DNA of 64,000 bases from an uncultured Paracoccaceae bacterium (GTDB taxonomy: Bacteria > Pseudomonadota > Alphaproteobacteria > Rhodobacterales > Rhodobacteraceae): NCBI GenBank assembly GCA_951812615.1, contig CATOSU010000001.1, positions 1-64,000 of the forward strand. The letters run 5' to 3'. The translations under genes were made by a program, and so were the position numbers. Of the stretch, positions 46,472 through 54,551 are shown piece after piece. Below the pieces are notes generated by a model. It saw only the letters and a program-made list of their open reading frames with translations, made no database searches and had not been told where the DNA came from. Within the stretch, counting starts at the first letter, position 1; every line of letters starts with the position of its first letter.

Positions 46472-46521
46472 CTAGTGTAACGGTCGCCGACCTTGACGTC
46501 GGATAGATATGTTTCGGCCAT
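46472..46521 (-). pseudogene. AlpA-like regulator, N-terminal part, cut off by IS5
   Basis: Reads MAETYLSDVKVGDRYT from ATG 46521 to the CTAG duplication. This is the expected first strand and helix of AlpA (YLSD..V..RY). Confidence 0.8.
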
Positions 46522-46629
46522 GTTGCTTCCAATCGCGTTGAATTACGGATGGAGGCATTGTGGCTTGAACCGTTGCGTCAGGTCTTTTGCGAACAATTGG
46601 GTCCTAATACTTCGCAAGATCGCCGGGCG

Positions 46630-47103
46630 TCATTTCTGGCGGCGCAGTTTCCTGCGCCCGCGGCTGATCGACTGGAGGAGTGTCTGGAAACTCGCATCTG
46701 AGCGATCAGTGGGCAAAGCCTTCGGGAGGAGATCTTTGATCTCCTTTTCCAGAAGGCTATCTTCAAAAATCTTTAGCAGTTCTTCAGTGAACCATGTGCG
46801 CATTTCCTCACTTTGCAGAATTATGCTCGGCAGTTTGCCCAACAATACCGCAAACGCGACAGCTTCTGCATCATTTTCGATATCAGGATGGTCTGATCTG
46901 AGGTTATCGATGAGGACTGCCCGACGTGTATCGACATCTTCTCCGGGATTTTTCTTGGGGGCCCCACGAGAGCGCGGCTGTGAGTGTCCAAACATTTTGC
47001 GAATTATCCGCATGGCCAGCTTAGGCTCACATCTGATCTGCTCCAAGGCAGCCATTGTAGTCCCGATTTCTTGGGGGGTGAACTTGTCCTTGTTGCCGCT
47101 CAT
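46630..47103 (-). CDS. unknown element protein coupled to the integrase
   Basis: 157 aa from ATG 47103 (MSGNKDKFTPQEIGTTMAAL), overlapping the integrase stop by four bases. Helical, with a basic middle (MFGHSQPRSRGAPKKNPGED) and a very basic end (SISRGRRKLRRQK). It occupies the same place as the 199-aa protein of element 1, though I see no sequence likeness. Function unknown. Confidence 0.72.
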   Translation of the reverse strand: MSGNKDKFTPQEIGTTMAALEQIRCEPKLAMRIIRKMFGHSQPRSRGAPKKNPGEDVDTRRAVLIDNLRSDHPDIENDAEAVAFAVLLGKLPSIILQSEEMRTWFTEELLKIFEDSLLEKEIKDLLPKALPTDRSDASFQTLLQSISRGRRKLRRQK

Positions 47104-48392
47104 GCAAACTTCACCACATTGCCATCGGGCCGGCCTTTGCCGGTCAAGAAATCCGCCCAAGCGGCCATCATCGTACGGCGTTTCTCGATCATATCACCAC
47201 GCCGATAGGACGCCTCGACTGCATTGCTTACCTTATGGGCCAATGCGATTTCGGCCATGTCACCCGGAAAATGCGTGTGTTCCGCCACCCAATCACGGAA
47301 CGTGCTGCGCAGGCCATGCGGCACGGCTGGACGCTTGCTGACACGGTCAATGAAGCCGGAACCACCTTCGTCCAGATCCGCTTTGTGCAGGCGCTTCATT
47401 GCGGCACTCAGCGTCATGTCCGACATTTCCCCACCACGCGGAGCCGGAAACACCAATGGGTTATTCTCAAAGCGGGGCAGAGTTTCTAGGATCGCAAGAG
47501 CATCGCAAGTTAACGGCACGCGGTGTTCACGGCTCATTTTCATTCGCGCAGCGGGCACAATCCAAAGTCCGTCCTTTAGTGAGATTTCCTCCCAAAGCGC
47601 CCCGCGAACTTCCTTTGAACGCGCGGCAGTCAATGCGGTAAACTCAAGTGCTCGCGCCCCCATACCGTCTCGCTGACGAACGGCAGCGAACCAGCCGGGC
47701 ATGTCTTCGATCTGCACTGCCGGCTGGTTTCCTTTTGTTGCTACCTTTGCCGCAGCGGGTAGAAGTTCCTTGAGATTACCGGCCCAACGCGCCGGGTTAT
47801 CCCCTGTTCTATGGCCGGCCACCGTGGCCCAAGACAGCACTGACTCGATGCGTCCCCGCAGTCTGGACGCTGTTTCCGTTTTGGACTGCCAAATGGGTTC
47901 CAGTACGCGAAGCACATCCTGAACTGTGATTTCATCAACCAGCATCGCGCCGATCTCGGGCATGACGTAGGTCTGTAGAGTGTTCTGCCACTGCTGCCGA
48001 TGTTTGGGGTTCTTGAAGGCATCGAGTTTCGCGGCAAGGCACTTTTCCGTCGCGTCTGCAAATGTCGTGCCTCGACGGCGCGCTGCGACCAGTGCGACTT
48101 TCACTGCCTTGCGTTCTTCGACAGGGTCGATGCCGAGTCGGATTTTGTCCTTGGCTTCCCTTGCCCGATCACGCGCCTGTGCAAGCGTCACATCAGGATA
48201 CCCGCCGAGCCCGATTTCCCGTCGCTTGCCGCCGACCGTGACCCGTAAGATCCACGTGCGGCCCTCAATTGGCGTAACCTGAAGCAAAAGACCAGAGACA
48301 CCACCCACGGCAAAAGTCGCGTTTCGACCAGTTCCGGGATGGCGCAACCATTTTACGTCGAGAGCGGAAAGCTCTTTTGCGATGCGTGGCAC
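47100..48392 (-). CDS. tyrosine recombinase (P4-type integrase) of element 2
   Basis: 430 aa from GTG 48392. DUF4102 arm-binding N-terminus (GVSGLLLQVTPIEGRTWILR, GGKRREIGLGGYPDVTLAQA), then the catalytic domain: Arg in TAARSKEVRGALW, HxxR in HGLRSTFRDW, His in ALAHKVSN and Tyr in VEASYRRGD. It would integrate element 2, which runs leftward from here to about 42111. The target site is uncertain; imperfect direct repeats lie upstream at 48974 and 49295. Confidence 0.94.
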   Translation of the reverse strand: MPRIAKELSALDVKWLRHPGTGRNATFAVGGVSGLLLQVTPIEGRTWILRVTVGGKRREIGLGGYPDVTLAQARDRAREAKDKIRLGIDPVEERKAVKVALVAARRRGTTFADATEKCLAAKLDAFKNPKHRQQWQNTLQTYVMPEIGAMLVDEITVQDVLRVLEPIWQSKTETASRLRGRIESVLSWATVAGHRTGDNPARWAGNLKELLPAAAKVATKGNQPAVQIEDMPGWFAAVRQRDGMGARALEFTALTAARSKEVRGALWEEISLKDGLWIVPAARMKMSREHRVPLTCDALAILETLPRFENNPLVFPAPRGGEMSDMTLSAAMKRLHKADLDEGGSGFIDRVSKRPAVPHGLRSTFRDWVAEHTHFPGDMAEIALAHKVSNAVEASYRRGDMIEKRRTMMAAWADFLTGKGRPDGNVVKFA

Positions 48393-49452
48393 TGTTGCAC
48401 CCGTCTAAATACCCGCCTAAAAATATGAGGCCTGTTGCTCCGAATTGCAACAGTTCGCGAGAGTTCTTAGTTCTAAGTCAATGATAGCAAAGATATAGTG
48501 AAACATCGTGCCACGGGATGAAACGCGTTCATGGCGGGCTTCCTCTCCGCCACTTGTCCTCGCCAACTTCTTCTCCACTTGTGGTCATCGCCGAAATTTC
48601 TTTTTGTTTTAGAGGGTTGTAGCAGCTGGGTTATTCACCTCGGAACGCAAGAAATCACCCAAATCCGTTCTTTCCGCCCCATTTTCTCTGAACCTGATGA
48701 CTGCGCCGATTTGGTGAATTGTTTGCAGTGCGTTGTAACAAAACAACTTTTTGGTGGGTCAACCTGAACACTTCGACCCCAGTGGCGCCCGGCGTGATGG
48801 AACAGAAATCGAACTTTCGCCACCTCTTGCAGCCGCTCTTACGTCGGAGGTCTCCGTCCCCGTTGGGACGACCGTTTAATGAAGCTGCCGTTCGCCGCAC
48901 GCCGACTGAACTCACACTGTGCGGACAAAGTTGCCTTTTGACCAATGTCCGCATTGCGGAAATAGGATTCCGTAGGGGGCTCCAAGAAACCGCGAAAACC
49001 CCAATAAAATAATGTGAAGAGTGTACCACGGGTGGTCGAATGTGGTCGAATGAGATCAATGGGTTACTATGGAGGTGTACCACTCGGCGCGCTCGACGAC
49101 CGATCCGAGGCACCATCTTTTGCTTGCCGACAAAGGTCGTTGGCGACCTTGGAATCAGGATCACCTCAAAGCACTTGGTTCCCTAAAAATTTTGGAAATC
49201 CGTGTGTTACAAGGGTCAAACATTATGCCTCTTGTTTTCGGGTACCGAAAGTCGTCCAGAAAGTACCGAAACCGGTGTTGGATGTGGGAGCCCTTAGGGG
49301 GATCTAAGAAACCGCGCGAACCCCAATGAAACAGGGGCAGTGTGAACCACGATTGGTCAAATGCATTTTGACGCGTTCAACGGGTTAGCACGTACTTGTA
49401 CCATGCCAGTTCGGAGTTGCCGTCGCGGGTGTTGCGGAAGAAAACTCAACCA
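48393..49452. other. 1-kb stretch upstream of integrase 2, no supported gene
   Basis: Contains the imperfect repeats listed at 48974-49390. Frames of 60-170 codons on either strand conflict and lack start signals. The plus-strand frame ending near 49307 (VPKVVQKVPKPVLDVGALRGI) may be the degraded end of an integrase gene, but this is weak. Confidence 0.45.
48974..49390 (+). repeat. two imperfect direct repeats of about 90 bp
   Basis: Copy one begins at about 48974 (TAGGGGGCTCCAAGAAACCGC) and copy two at about 49295 (TAGGGGGATCTAAGAAACCGC). Both continue with AACCCCAAT, then GTGTACCACG or GTGAACCACG, GGTCGAATG or GGTCAAATG, and a later GGGTTA. They could be old attachment sites near integrase 2. 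Confidence 0.55.
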
Positions 49453-49869
49453 CTACCGGCTGGCGCCGGTAGGATGAGCGATGTGGTTCTCCAAGTACTG
49501 AAGTACGAGATCTTCGGTGATGGCGCCATTGGTGGTCGAGAAGTATCCGCGTCCCCAAAACCGCTGCCCCCAATAGCGTTTTTTCAGGTGCGGGAACTCG
49601 CGCTGGACCTTGTGTGAGGACCGCCCCTTCATCAACCGTACCAGATCGCTGACCGCGATTTTCGGCGGGATCGAGATGAACATGTGGACATGGTCGCTCG
49701 ACAGCACGCCGCGGATGATGTCCACCCCGCGCTCACGGCAAACCTGGCGGATGATATCGCGAACTCTGAGCCGGACGTCGCCTGTCAGCACCTTGTAGCG
49801 GTATTTCGTCGACCAGACGATGTGATAGCGGTGGTAGAAAACGCAATGCTTGCCGGTGTCGTATTGCAT
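49453..49869 (-). CDS. IS200/IS605-family TnpA (Y1 transposase)
   Basis: 138 aa from ATG 49869 (MQYDTGKHCVFYHRYHIVWS). HUH motif in SSDHVHMFISIPP and the tyrosine nucleophile in GYFSTTNGAITEDLVLQYLE. It excises and inserts the element as single-stranded DNA. The stop codon lies inside a terminal hairpin (49453-49472). The ribosome-binding site is within a perfect 26-bp hairpin (49870-49935). No tnpB accompanies it. Confidence 0.94.
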   Translation of the reverse strand: MQYDTGKHCVFYHRYHIVWSTKYRYKVLTGDVRLRVRDIIRQVCRERGVDIIRGVLSSDHVHMFISIPPKIAVSDLVRLMKGRSSHKVQREFPHLKKRYWGQRFWGRGYFSTTNGAITEDLVLQYLENHIAHPTGASR

Positions 49870-49935
49870 GATCTTACCCTCCGGAAAATGAGCCCTTTTC
49901 CCGTGCGGGGGGCTCATTTTCCGGAGGGTAAGATC
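49870..49935 (-). promoter_or_regulatory. hairpin sequestering the tnpA ribosome-binding site
   Basis: Bases 49870-49895 and 49910-49935 are perfect 26-bp inverted complements with a 14-base loop. On the minus-strand transcript the second arm contains GGAGGG eight bases before the tnpA ATG. Such a stem hides the site and keeps transposase translation low, as known for IS200 in Salmonella. Confidence 0.8.
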
Positions 49936-49980
49936 ATAACCGATTCTTCGCGCTAAAGCGCTCCCGTCTAGAAGACGGGA

Positions 49981-50327
49981 GGTTGGAACCTCGGAAGTGG
50001 ATACTCAAACACCTGATCGAGGGCAACCCTAGAATCAGGGCGAGCTTTGCAAGGTCTTCCGTGAATTTTCTCAAGAACACTGTGTTAGACAGGCACGAAA
50101 ACCAGTCGACCGAAGAGGGTACTGAAAAAGTGCTGGCTGGTACTGAGAAAGGATTCGATTGGGGTGGGCCAGAATGGCCACAGTAGCCCGGTGAACCTCA
50201 AAGGGCTGAGAGTGGTAGGAACAACGGCAGATCGAATTTAGCTTGACAAATCAATAGATTGATATCGGCGCGATCAGACAGGACACATGGTATAGCCAGT
50301 TTCTAGCTATTTTATACACAAAAAATG
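49981..50327. other. non-coding stretch right of the IS200-like element
   Basis: A plus-strand frame at 49983-50186 (ending TEKVLAGTEKGFDWGGPEWPQ) has no known match and may be a degraded gene end. Nothing else is supported. Confidence 0.4.
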
Positions 50328-50356
50328 TTGACAGCGCGATAGCGCCTGTGTATGTG
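50328..50356 (+). promoter_or_regulatory. promoter and operator of the RHH/GNAT operon
   Basis: TTGACA (50328-50333) and TATGTG (50351-50356) are separated by 17 bases and precede the RHH start at 50385. Between and over them lies an imperfect palindrome ACAGCGC-GATA-GCGCCTGT, well placed for repression by the RHH protein itself. Confidence 0.6.
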
Positions 50357-50384
50357 TTTGCAATCCAGATTCGGGAGTTTTCGC

Positions 50385-50482
50385 ATGAAGAGAACCATGA
50401 CCTTGAACCTAACGGAGCCCGAAATGTCCGCCCTCGAACAGATGTGTGAACATAAGGGCCTGTCAAAAACCGCCCTAATTCG
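50385..50482 (+). pseudogene. ribbon-helix-helix protein, N-terminal part, cut off by IS256
   Basis: Begins MKRTMTLNLTEPEMSALEQM behind GGGAG: a beta strand followed by the first helix of a CopG/Arc-type RHH DNA-binding fold. Joined to 51873-51981 it gives 207 bp, a 68-aa protein. Confidence 0.82.
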
Positions 50483-51864
50483 GAGATATGGTTGAAAGTT
50501 GGTGATGGCCCCTGAGGGGCGGCATATCAAGGCGCTGCTGAAGCGCCGTCAATTCTCAAGAGAAAGGGATATGCCACATGTCGAAATCTACCGTTGTTCC
50601 ATTCGAGCTACCATCGGAATTTTCACCTGATCCGCTGACTGAGGTCATTCAGTTCGGGGCCCGCGAGTTGTTGCGAACGGCTGTGCAGGCTGAGGGTGCC
50701 GGTTTCATGGCGGTTCACGCGCAGCGTCTGGACGAGGAAGGTCGCCAGCGTCTGGTGCGCCACGGGGTCCTGCCGGAGCGCGCGGTGATGACCGGGATCG
50801 GCACGGTGCCCGTTCAGGCGCCCCGGGTCCGCGACCGGGGCGCGAACATTAATGGCAGCAAGATCAGGTTCCGTTCATCCTTGGGGCCGCCGGATCTACG
50901 CAAAGCGAAGTCCGTCGAGGCGCTGCTGCCCTGGCTTTACCTGAAGGGCATTTCAACGGGGGACTTCAGCGCGGCGCTGGCCGCCCTTTGGGGCCGGATG
51001 CAGAGGGGCTGTCAGCCGCCACGATCACGCGACTGACGGCGACCTGGTGGGACGAGTATGAAGCCTGGCGCAAGCGTGACCTGTCGGGCAAGCGCTATGT
51101 CTACATCTGGGCGGACGGGGTCTGCTTCACGCCCCGTTTGGACGGGGATCGTCAATGTATGTTGGTGATGATCGGCGCGGGCGAGGACGGAGAAAAGGAC
51201 GTTTTGAGCATCATGGACGGATTCCGGGAGAACGCGGACAGCTGGCGGGACCTGTTACGCGGTCTGAGGAAACGCGGCCTGACGGTGCCGCCCGAGCTTG
51301 CTGTCGGTGATGGCGCGCTTGGGTTCTGGACGGCGCTGCGGGATGTCTATCCGACCCCCCGTGAGCAGCGGTGCTGGGTCCACAAGACGGCCAATGTAAC
51401 GGGCGCGCTGCCCCTGTCGCTGCGGGAAAAAGCCAAGGCCGATCTGCAGGATATTTGGATGGCCGAGACGAAGAAGGAAGCCAATGCGGCCTTCGATCTC
51501 TTCGTGGAAACCTACGGCCTGAAATACGAGCGGGCCGTGGCCAGGCTGGTCAAGGACCGCGACGTGTTGCTGACCTTCTATGACTTCCCGGCCGAACACT
51601 GGAAACACATCCGGACCACGAACCCGATCGAAAGCGTCTTTGCCACGGTCCGCAACCGAACGCGCAAAACCAAAGGATGCCTGAACCGCAAGACCGCCCT
51701 CGCCATGGTCTTCAGGTTGATGATGTCGGCCAAGAAGAAGTGGAGGAAGATCTCAGGGCCAAACCGTCTGCCCGAAGTGATCCAGGGGATTGCCTTCAAG
51801 GACGGGATCAGGCAACGTCAAAACGCCGCCTGATCACGCCGTCACCAACTTTTGGGCATAACTC
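50483..51864 (+). mobile_element. IS256-family element, copy 6 of 6 (variant B, frameshifted)
   Basis: 1,382 bp, one base shorter than the others, flanked by CTAATTCG at 50475-50482 and 51865-51872. It shares variant-B differences with copy 4. Confidence 0.96.
50578..51833 (+). pseudogene. IS256-family transposase, frameshifted
   Basis: One T is missing from the CTTTT run at about 50987-50990, so the frame breaks after ALAAL at about residue 137 and resumes in the next frame (AEGLSAATITRL onward). It also has private changes such as AEGAGFMAVHAQRL and MLVMIGAGEDG, which points to relaxed selection. The element can probably move only with transposase from another copy. Confidence 0.93.
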
Positions 51865-51981
51865 CTAATTCGTCAAGCGTTGCGACTCTACAAATCCGTA
51901 GATGATCGACTTGCTCTAGGCGAGAAGATCATTGTCGAGTCGGAAGACAAGACAGAAAAGACGGAGTTGATGGTACTTTGA
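51865..51981 (+). pseudogene. ribbon-helix-helix protein, C-terminal part, cut off by IS256
   Basis: Continues the second RHH helix and tail: TALIR from the first part, then QALRLYKSVDDRLALGEK to VESEDKTEKTELMVL. The stop at 51979-51981 overlaps a TTG start of the next gene by two bases. Together with the GNAT gene this looks like an antitoxin followed by its toxin. Confidence 0.8.
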
Positions 51982-52611
51982 GAAAGAAAGTCAGAGAAGT
52001 CGTTCTCAAAGATATTCACAGAGATTCCTTTGTAGATGCGACGTTGTTTGGTGGCGTTGAGATGGATGTTGTACGACGAGCTCAATCAAGCTGGTTGCCG
52101 CTCCTAAAATGGACCACCCAACGATTGGCCTGAGGACTCACATTGGAATTGGCCAAGAAAGGCACGTGTGGTGGAATCCGATCCGCTGAATTTCGACATG
52201 TATGAAGTGGAGGCACGGAGCGAAACACAGGGGATGATGATCGTCGAGAAAGGCGGGCCAGATTCATTTAGTGCCCATCCGGAGCATCCGAATGCCGACC
52301 TAATCTATATCAAATTTTTAGCTAGCGCCCCTTGGAATCGTCCAAACCTAGTCCCAACGCCAAAATACAAGGGTGTTGGCCGAGTTCTTATTGCAACGGC
52401 GGTATCCTTGAGCCATCAAGAAGGGCTTTCTGGGCGTATTGGTCTTCATTCGCTCTTAGATGCCGAGTCATTCTATCGCGACGTCGTCGGTATGAGCGAT
52501 CTAGGAAATGATAGCTCAGGTCGACATCAGGGCCTCCGGTACTTTGAGCTTTCAACAACACAAGCGCGCAATTTGATCGATGAAATGCGCGCAAAGGAGT
52601 ATATGGAATGA
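51978..52611 (+). pseudogene. GNAT-family acetyltransferase, frameshifted
   Basis: The first frame from TTG 51978 gives 51 residues (MRKKVREVVLKDIHRDSFVD to KWTTQRLA) and ends at TGA 52131. The second frame is open from 52108 and reads DWPEDSHWNWPRKARV through YKGVGRVLIATAVSLSHQEG, the acetyl-CoA loop of a GNAT, and RIGLHSLLDAESFYRD to TGA 52611. The two fit one protein with a one-base shift between 52108 and 52130. If intact it would acetylate a small molecule, protein or tRNA; the linked RHH gene suggests a toxin of the TacT/AtaT kind. Independent start at 52168 is possible but would lack the N-terminus. Confidence 0.75.
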
Positions 52612-53165
52612 GCGTTGAACTTCTGTTCAGCAACGAGTGGCTTCGCCGCAAAATTGATGAGGATCCGATCATAGAGGTTGGAGCCGGACATATCACTGAA
52701 AACTTGACTAGTGATCAATACGTAGACAGTGACGAGGCGAAAGCTCCGAATGGAGACGGGCCAGCCTTACCTAGCGATAACGTTGCGACTCTACGGTTGC
52801 CTCTCGAGCAGCCCTCGGCCGTTCGGATCAGGCTTGTACGTAATGAAAGATTTGCAGCGCGATCGGCATCTATGTGTGTAGATATGAATCAACTGCGGAC
52901 GCACACACTGCAGCTTGAAGACGATGGTAGGGGTCTTTGCGCTACTGTCGCAATTCGTACGGTTGGTCGATACGGAACAAGACTGCAGGTGTCGTGGATC
53001 GAAGGCGCCTCAGTAGAATTGCGTGCAGGAATTTCCGGCCACAATTATTTGCTACTGGCGCGTGAAGGCTCCTGGCACGATCTCGACATGGGCACTCGCA
53101 AAATCGATGCAGACTTTGTGTCACGTACGTTCGAGCTTCAACCATTCGAAGAAAATAGCGGATAG
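52608..53165 (+). CDS. unknown protein coupled to the GNAT gene
   Basis: 185 aa from ATG 52608, overlapping the GNAT stop (ATGA). Begins MSVELLFSNEWLRRKIDEDP. The second half has alternating strands (ATVAIRTVGRYGTRLQVSWI, GHNYLLLAREGSWHDLDMGT) that look like a beta sandwich. No family recognised. Cotranslation with the GNAT suggests a common pathway. Confidence 0.7.
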   Translation: MSVELLFSNEWLRRKIDEDPIIEVGAGHITENLTSDQYVDSDEAKAPNGDGPALPSDNVATLRLPLEQPSAVRIRLVRNERFAARSASMCVDMNQLRTHTLQLEDDGRGLCATVAIRTVGRYGTRLQVSWIEGASVELRAGISGHNYLLLAREGSWHDLDMGTRKIDADFVSRTFELQPFEENSG

Positions 53166-53169
53166 CAGG

Positions 53170-53252
53170 ATGCAAGCGACCACTGATCTAAGTGCTCCTG
53201 AGCTTGGCTTGTCCCAACAGGAGATCGTAGTGGGCTGTCTGGCTGGTTTACA
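53170..53252 (+). pseudogene. start of a truncated gene, cut off by IS3
   Basis: Reads MQATTDLSAPELGLSQQEIV and VGCLAGLH before IS3 copy C, five bases after the 185-aa gene. It is the fourth gene of the RHH/GNAT operon; the rest is not found in the window, because the other side of the IS is kinase sequence. Confidence 0.55.
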
Positions 53253-53331
53253 TGACCTGCCCCCAGAATTTCGGACCATTCAAAAAGAGAGTTTGTTCTC
53301 GTAACGTTCAAAGCTACGAGGAGAACGAAGA

Positions 53332-53598
53332 ATGCGGAAGTCACGCTTCACAGAGGAACAAATCGTCGGGATTTTGCAGGAGTATGCTGCGGGTGCCAAA
53401 GTGTCTGAGCTTTGCCGCAAGCATGGGATGTCCGATGCGACGCTGTACAAGTGGAAAGCCAAGTATGGCGGCATGACAGTATCCGAGCTGCGCCGCCTGA
53501 AGGACCTGGAGGTCGAGAACTCGGAGCTGAAGCGTCTGCTGGCAGACGCGATGCTCGATAATGCTGGTCTTAAGGGGCTGCTGGCAAAAAACTCATAA
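53332..53598 (+). CDS. IS3 OrfA (copy C)
   Basis: 88 aa, identical to the OrfA at 7026-7292. Confidence 0.96.
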   Translation: MRKSRFTEEQIVGILQEYAAGAKVSELCRKHGMSDATLYKWKAKYGGMTVSELRRLKDLEVENSELKRLLADAMLDNAGLKGLLAKNS

Positions 53599-53621
53599 CG
53601 CCTGCCGCCCGTCGGGATGCG

Positions 53622-54491
53622 GTGGTCACGTTGATGGCTGAACACCAATTCACGCAAAGGCGGGCGTGCAGGCTGGTTGGAATATCCAGATCGAGCCTGA
53701 CCTATCAGGCGCGCCCGGATCGCCACGCGCGGCTTCGGGAACGTCTGATCACGCTTTCAGGCAAGCACAGGAGGTATGGCTATCGTATGTTGCATGCCAA
53801 GCTGGTGCGCGAGGGGTTCAAGGTGAACGTCAAAGTCGTCGAACGTATCTACCGCGAGGAGCGGCTGTGGCTACGTCGCACAAAGCGCAAGAAGATCCCC
53901 AAGGAAGGCCGTGAGGGCGGCTGGTGCCCGATTGCAGCCAACCAACGGTGGTCTTTGGATTTCACCAGTGACGCACTGGCAAACGGGCGCAAATTCCGAA
54001 CGGCGAACCTCAAAGATGATTGCACACGAGAGTGCCCCGCCATCGAGGTGGATTTCTCACTGCCCGGTGAGCGGGTCGTGGAACTGCTGAACCGGGTCGC
54101 ACGCGAACGCGGATATCCTGACATTCTGGTCGTTGATAACGGCCCGGAACTACGAGGTCGCGCGCTTGACGCCTGGGCCGATGACAACGGCGTGCAGTTG
54201 TATTTCATAGATCCGGGCAAGCCGACCCAGAATGCCTACATCGAGAGTTTCAATGGTCGCTTCAGGGACGAATGTCTGAACCAGCATTGGTTCACAAGCA
54301 TCGGCGAGGCTCGTGACATCATCGAAAACTGGAGGATAGACTACAACACAGAGAGACCGCACAGCAGCCTGAGATATCAAACCCCGGAGGAGTTCGCGGC
54401 AGCGCGGCCCTTCGACAAAACGCAATGGGCACAGCCGCTTGAGCTACATGAGGGCTCCGCGCCTGCGCCCATTGCTCACGCCGCTGAATGA
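53622..54491 (+). CDS. IS3 OrfB transposase (copy C)
   Basis: 289 aa, identical to the OrfB at 7316-8185. Confidence 0.97.
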   Translation: MVTLMAEHQFTQRRACRLVGISRSSLTYQARPDRHARLRERLITLSGKHRRYGYRMLHAKLVREGFKVNVKVVERIYREERLWLRRTKRKKIPKEGREGGWCPIAANQRWSLDFTSDALANGRKFRTANLKDDCTRECPAIEVDFSLPGERVVELLNRVARERGYPDILVVDNGPELRGRALDAWADDNGVQLYFIDPGKPTQNAYIESFNGRFRDECLNQHWFTSIGEARDIIENWRIDYNTERPHSSLRYQTPEEFAAARPFDKTQWAQPLELHEGSAPAPIAHAAE

Positions 54492-54551
54492 TGGCACACA
54501 AATGGAGAGCAAACTCGATTTACGAGTGGCCCTGAAAAAAGGGGCAGGTCA

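Larger units (their letters stand above)
49453..49980 (-). mobile_element. IS200-like element (approximate limits)
   Basis: Bounded by hairpins CTACCGGC-TGGC-GCCGGTAG (49453-49472) and TCCCGTCT-AGA-AGACGGGA (49962-49980). Elements of this family have no terminal inverted repeats or target duplication, so the true ends may lie some bases further out. Confidence 0.7.
53253..54551 (+). mobile_element. IS3-family (IS407 group) element, complete copy C
   Basis: 1,299 bp. Left flank is TACA, right flank GGTC (54552-54555). The GGTC duplication partner lies beside copy B at 36335-36338, proving exchange between the two. Confidence 0.97.

Noticed and set aside
46493-47341. A 282-codon plus-strand frame
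   Set aside because: Antisense to the 157-aa gene and the integrase 3' end; no motif and no ribosome-binding site.
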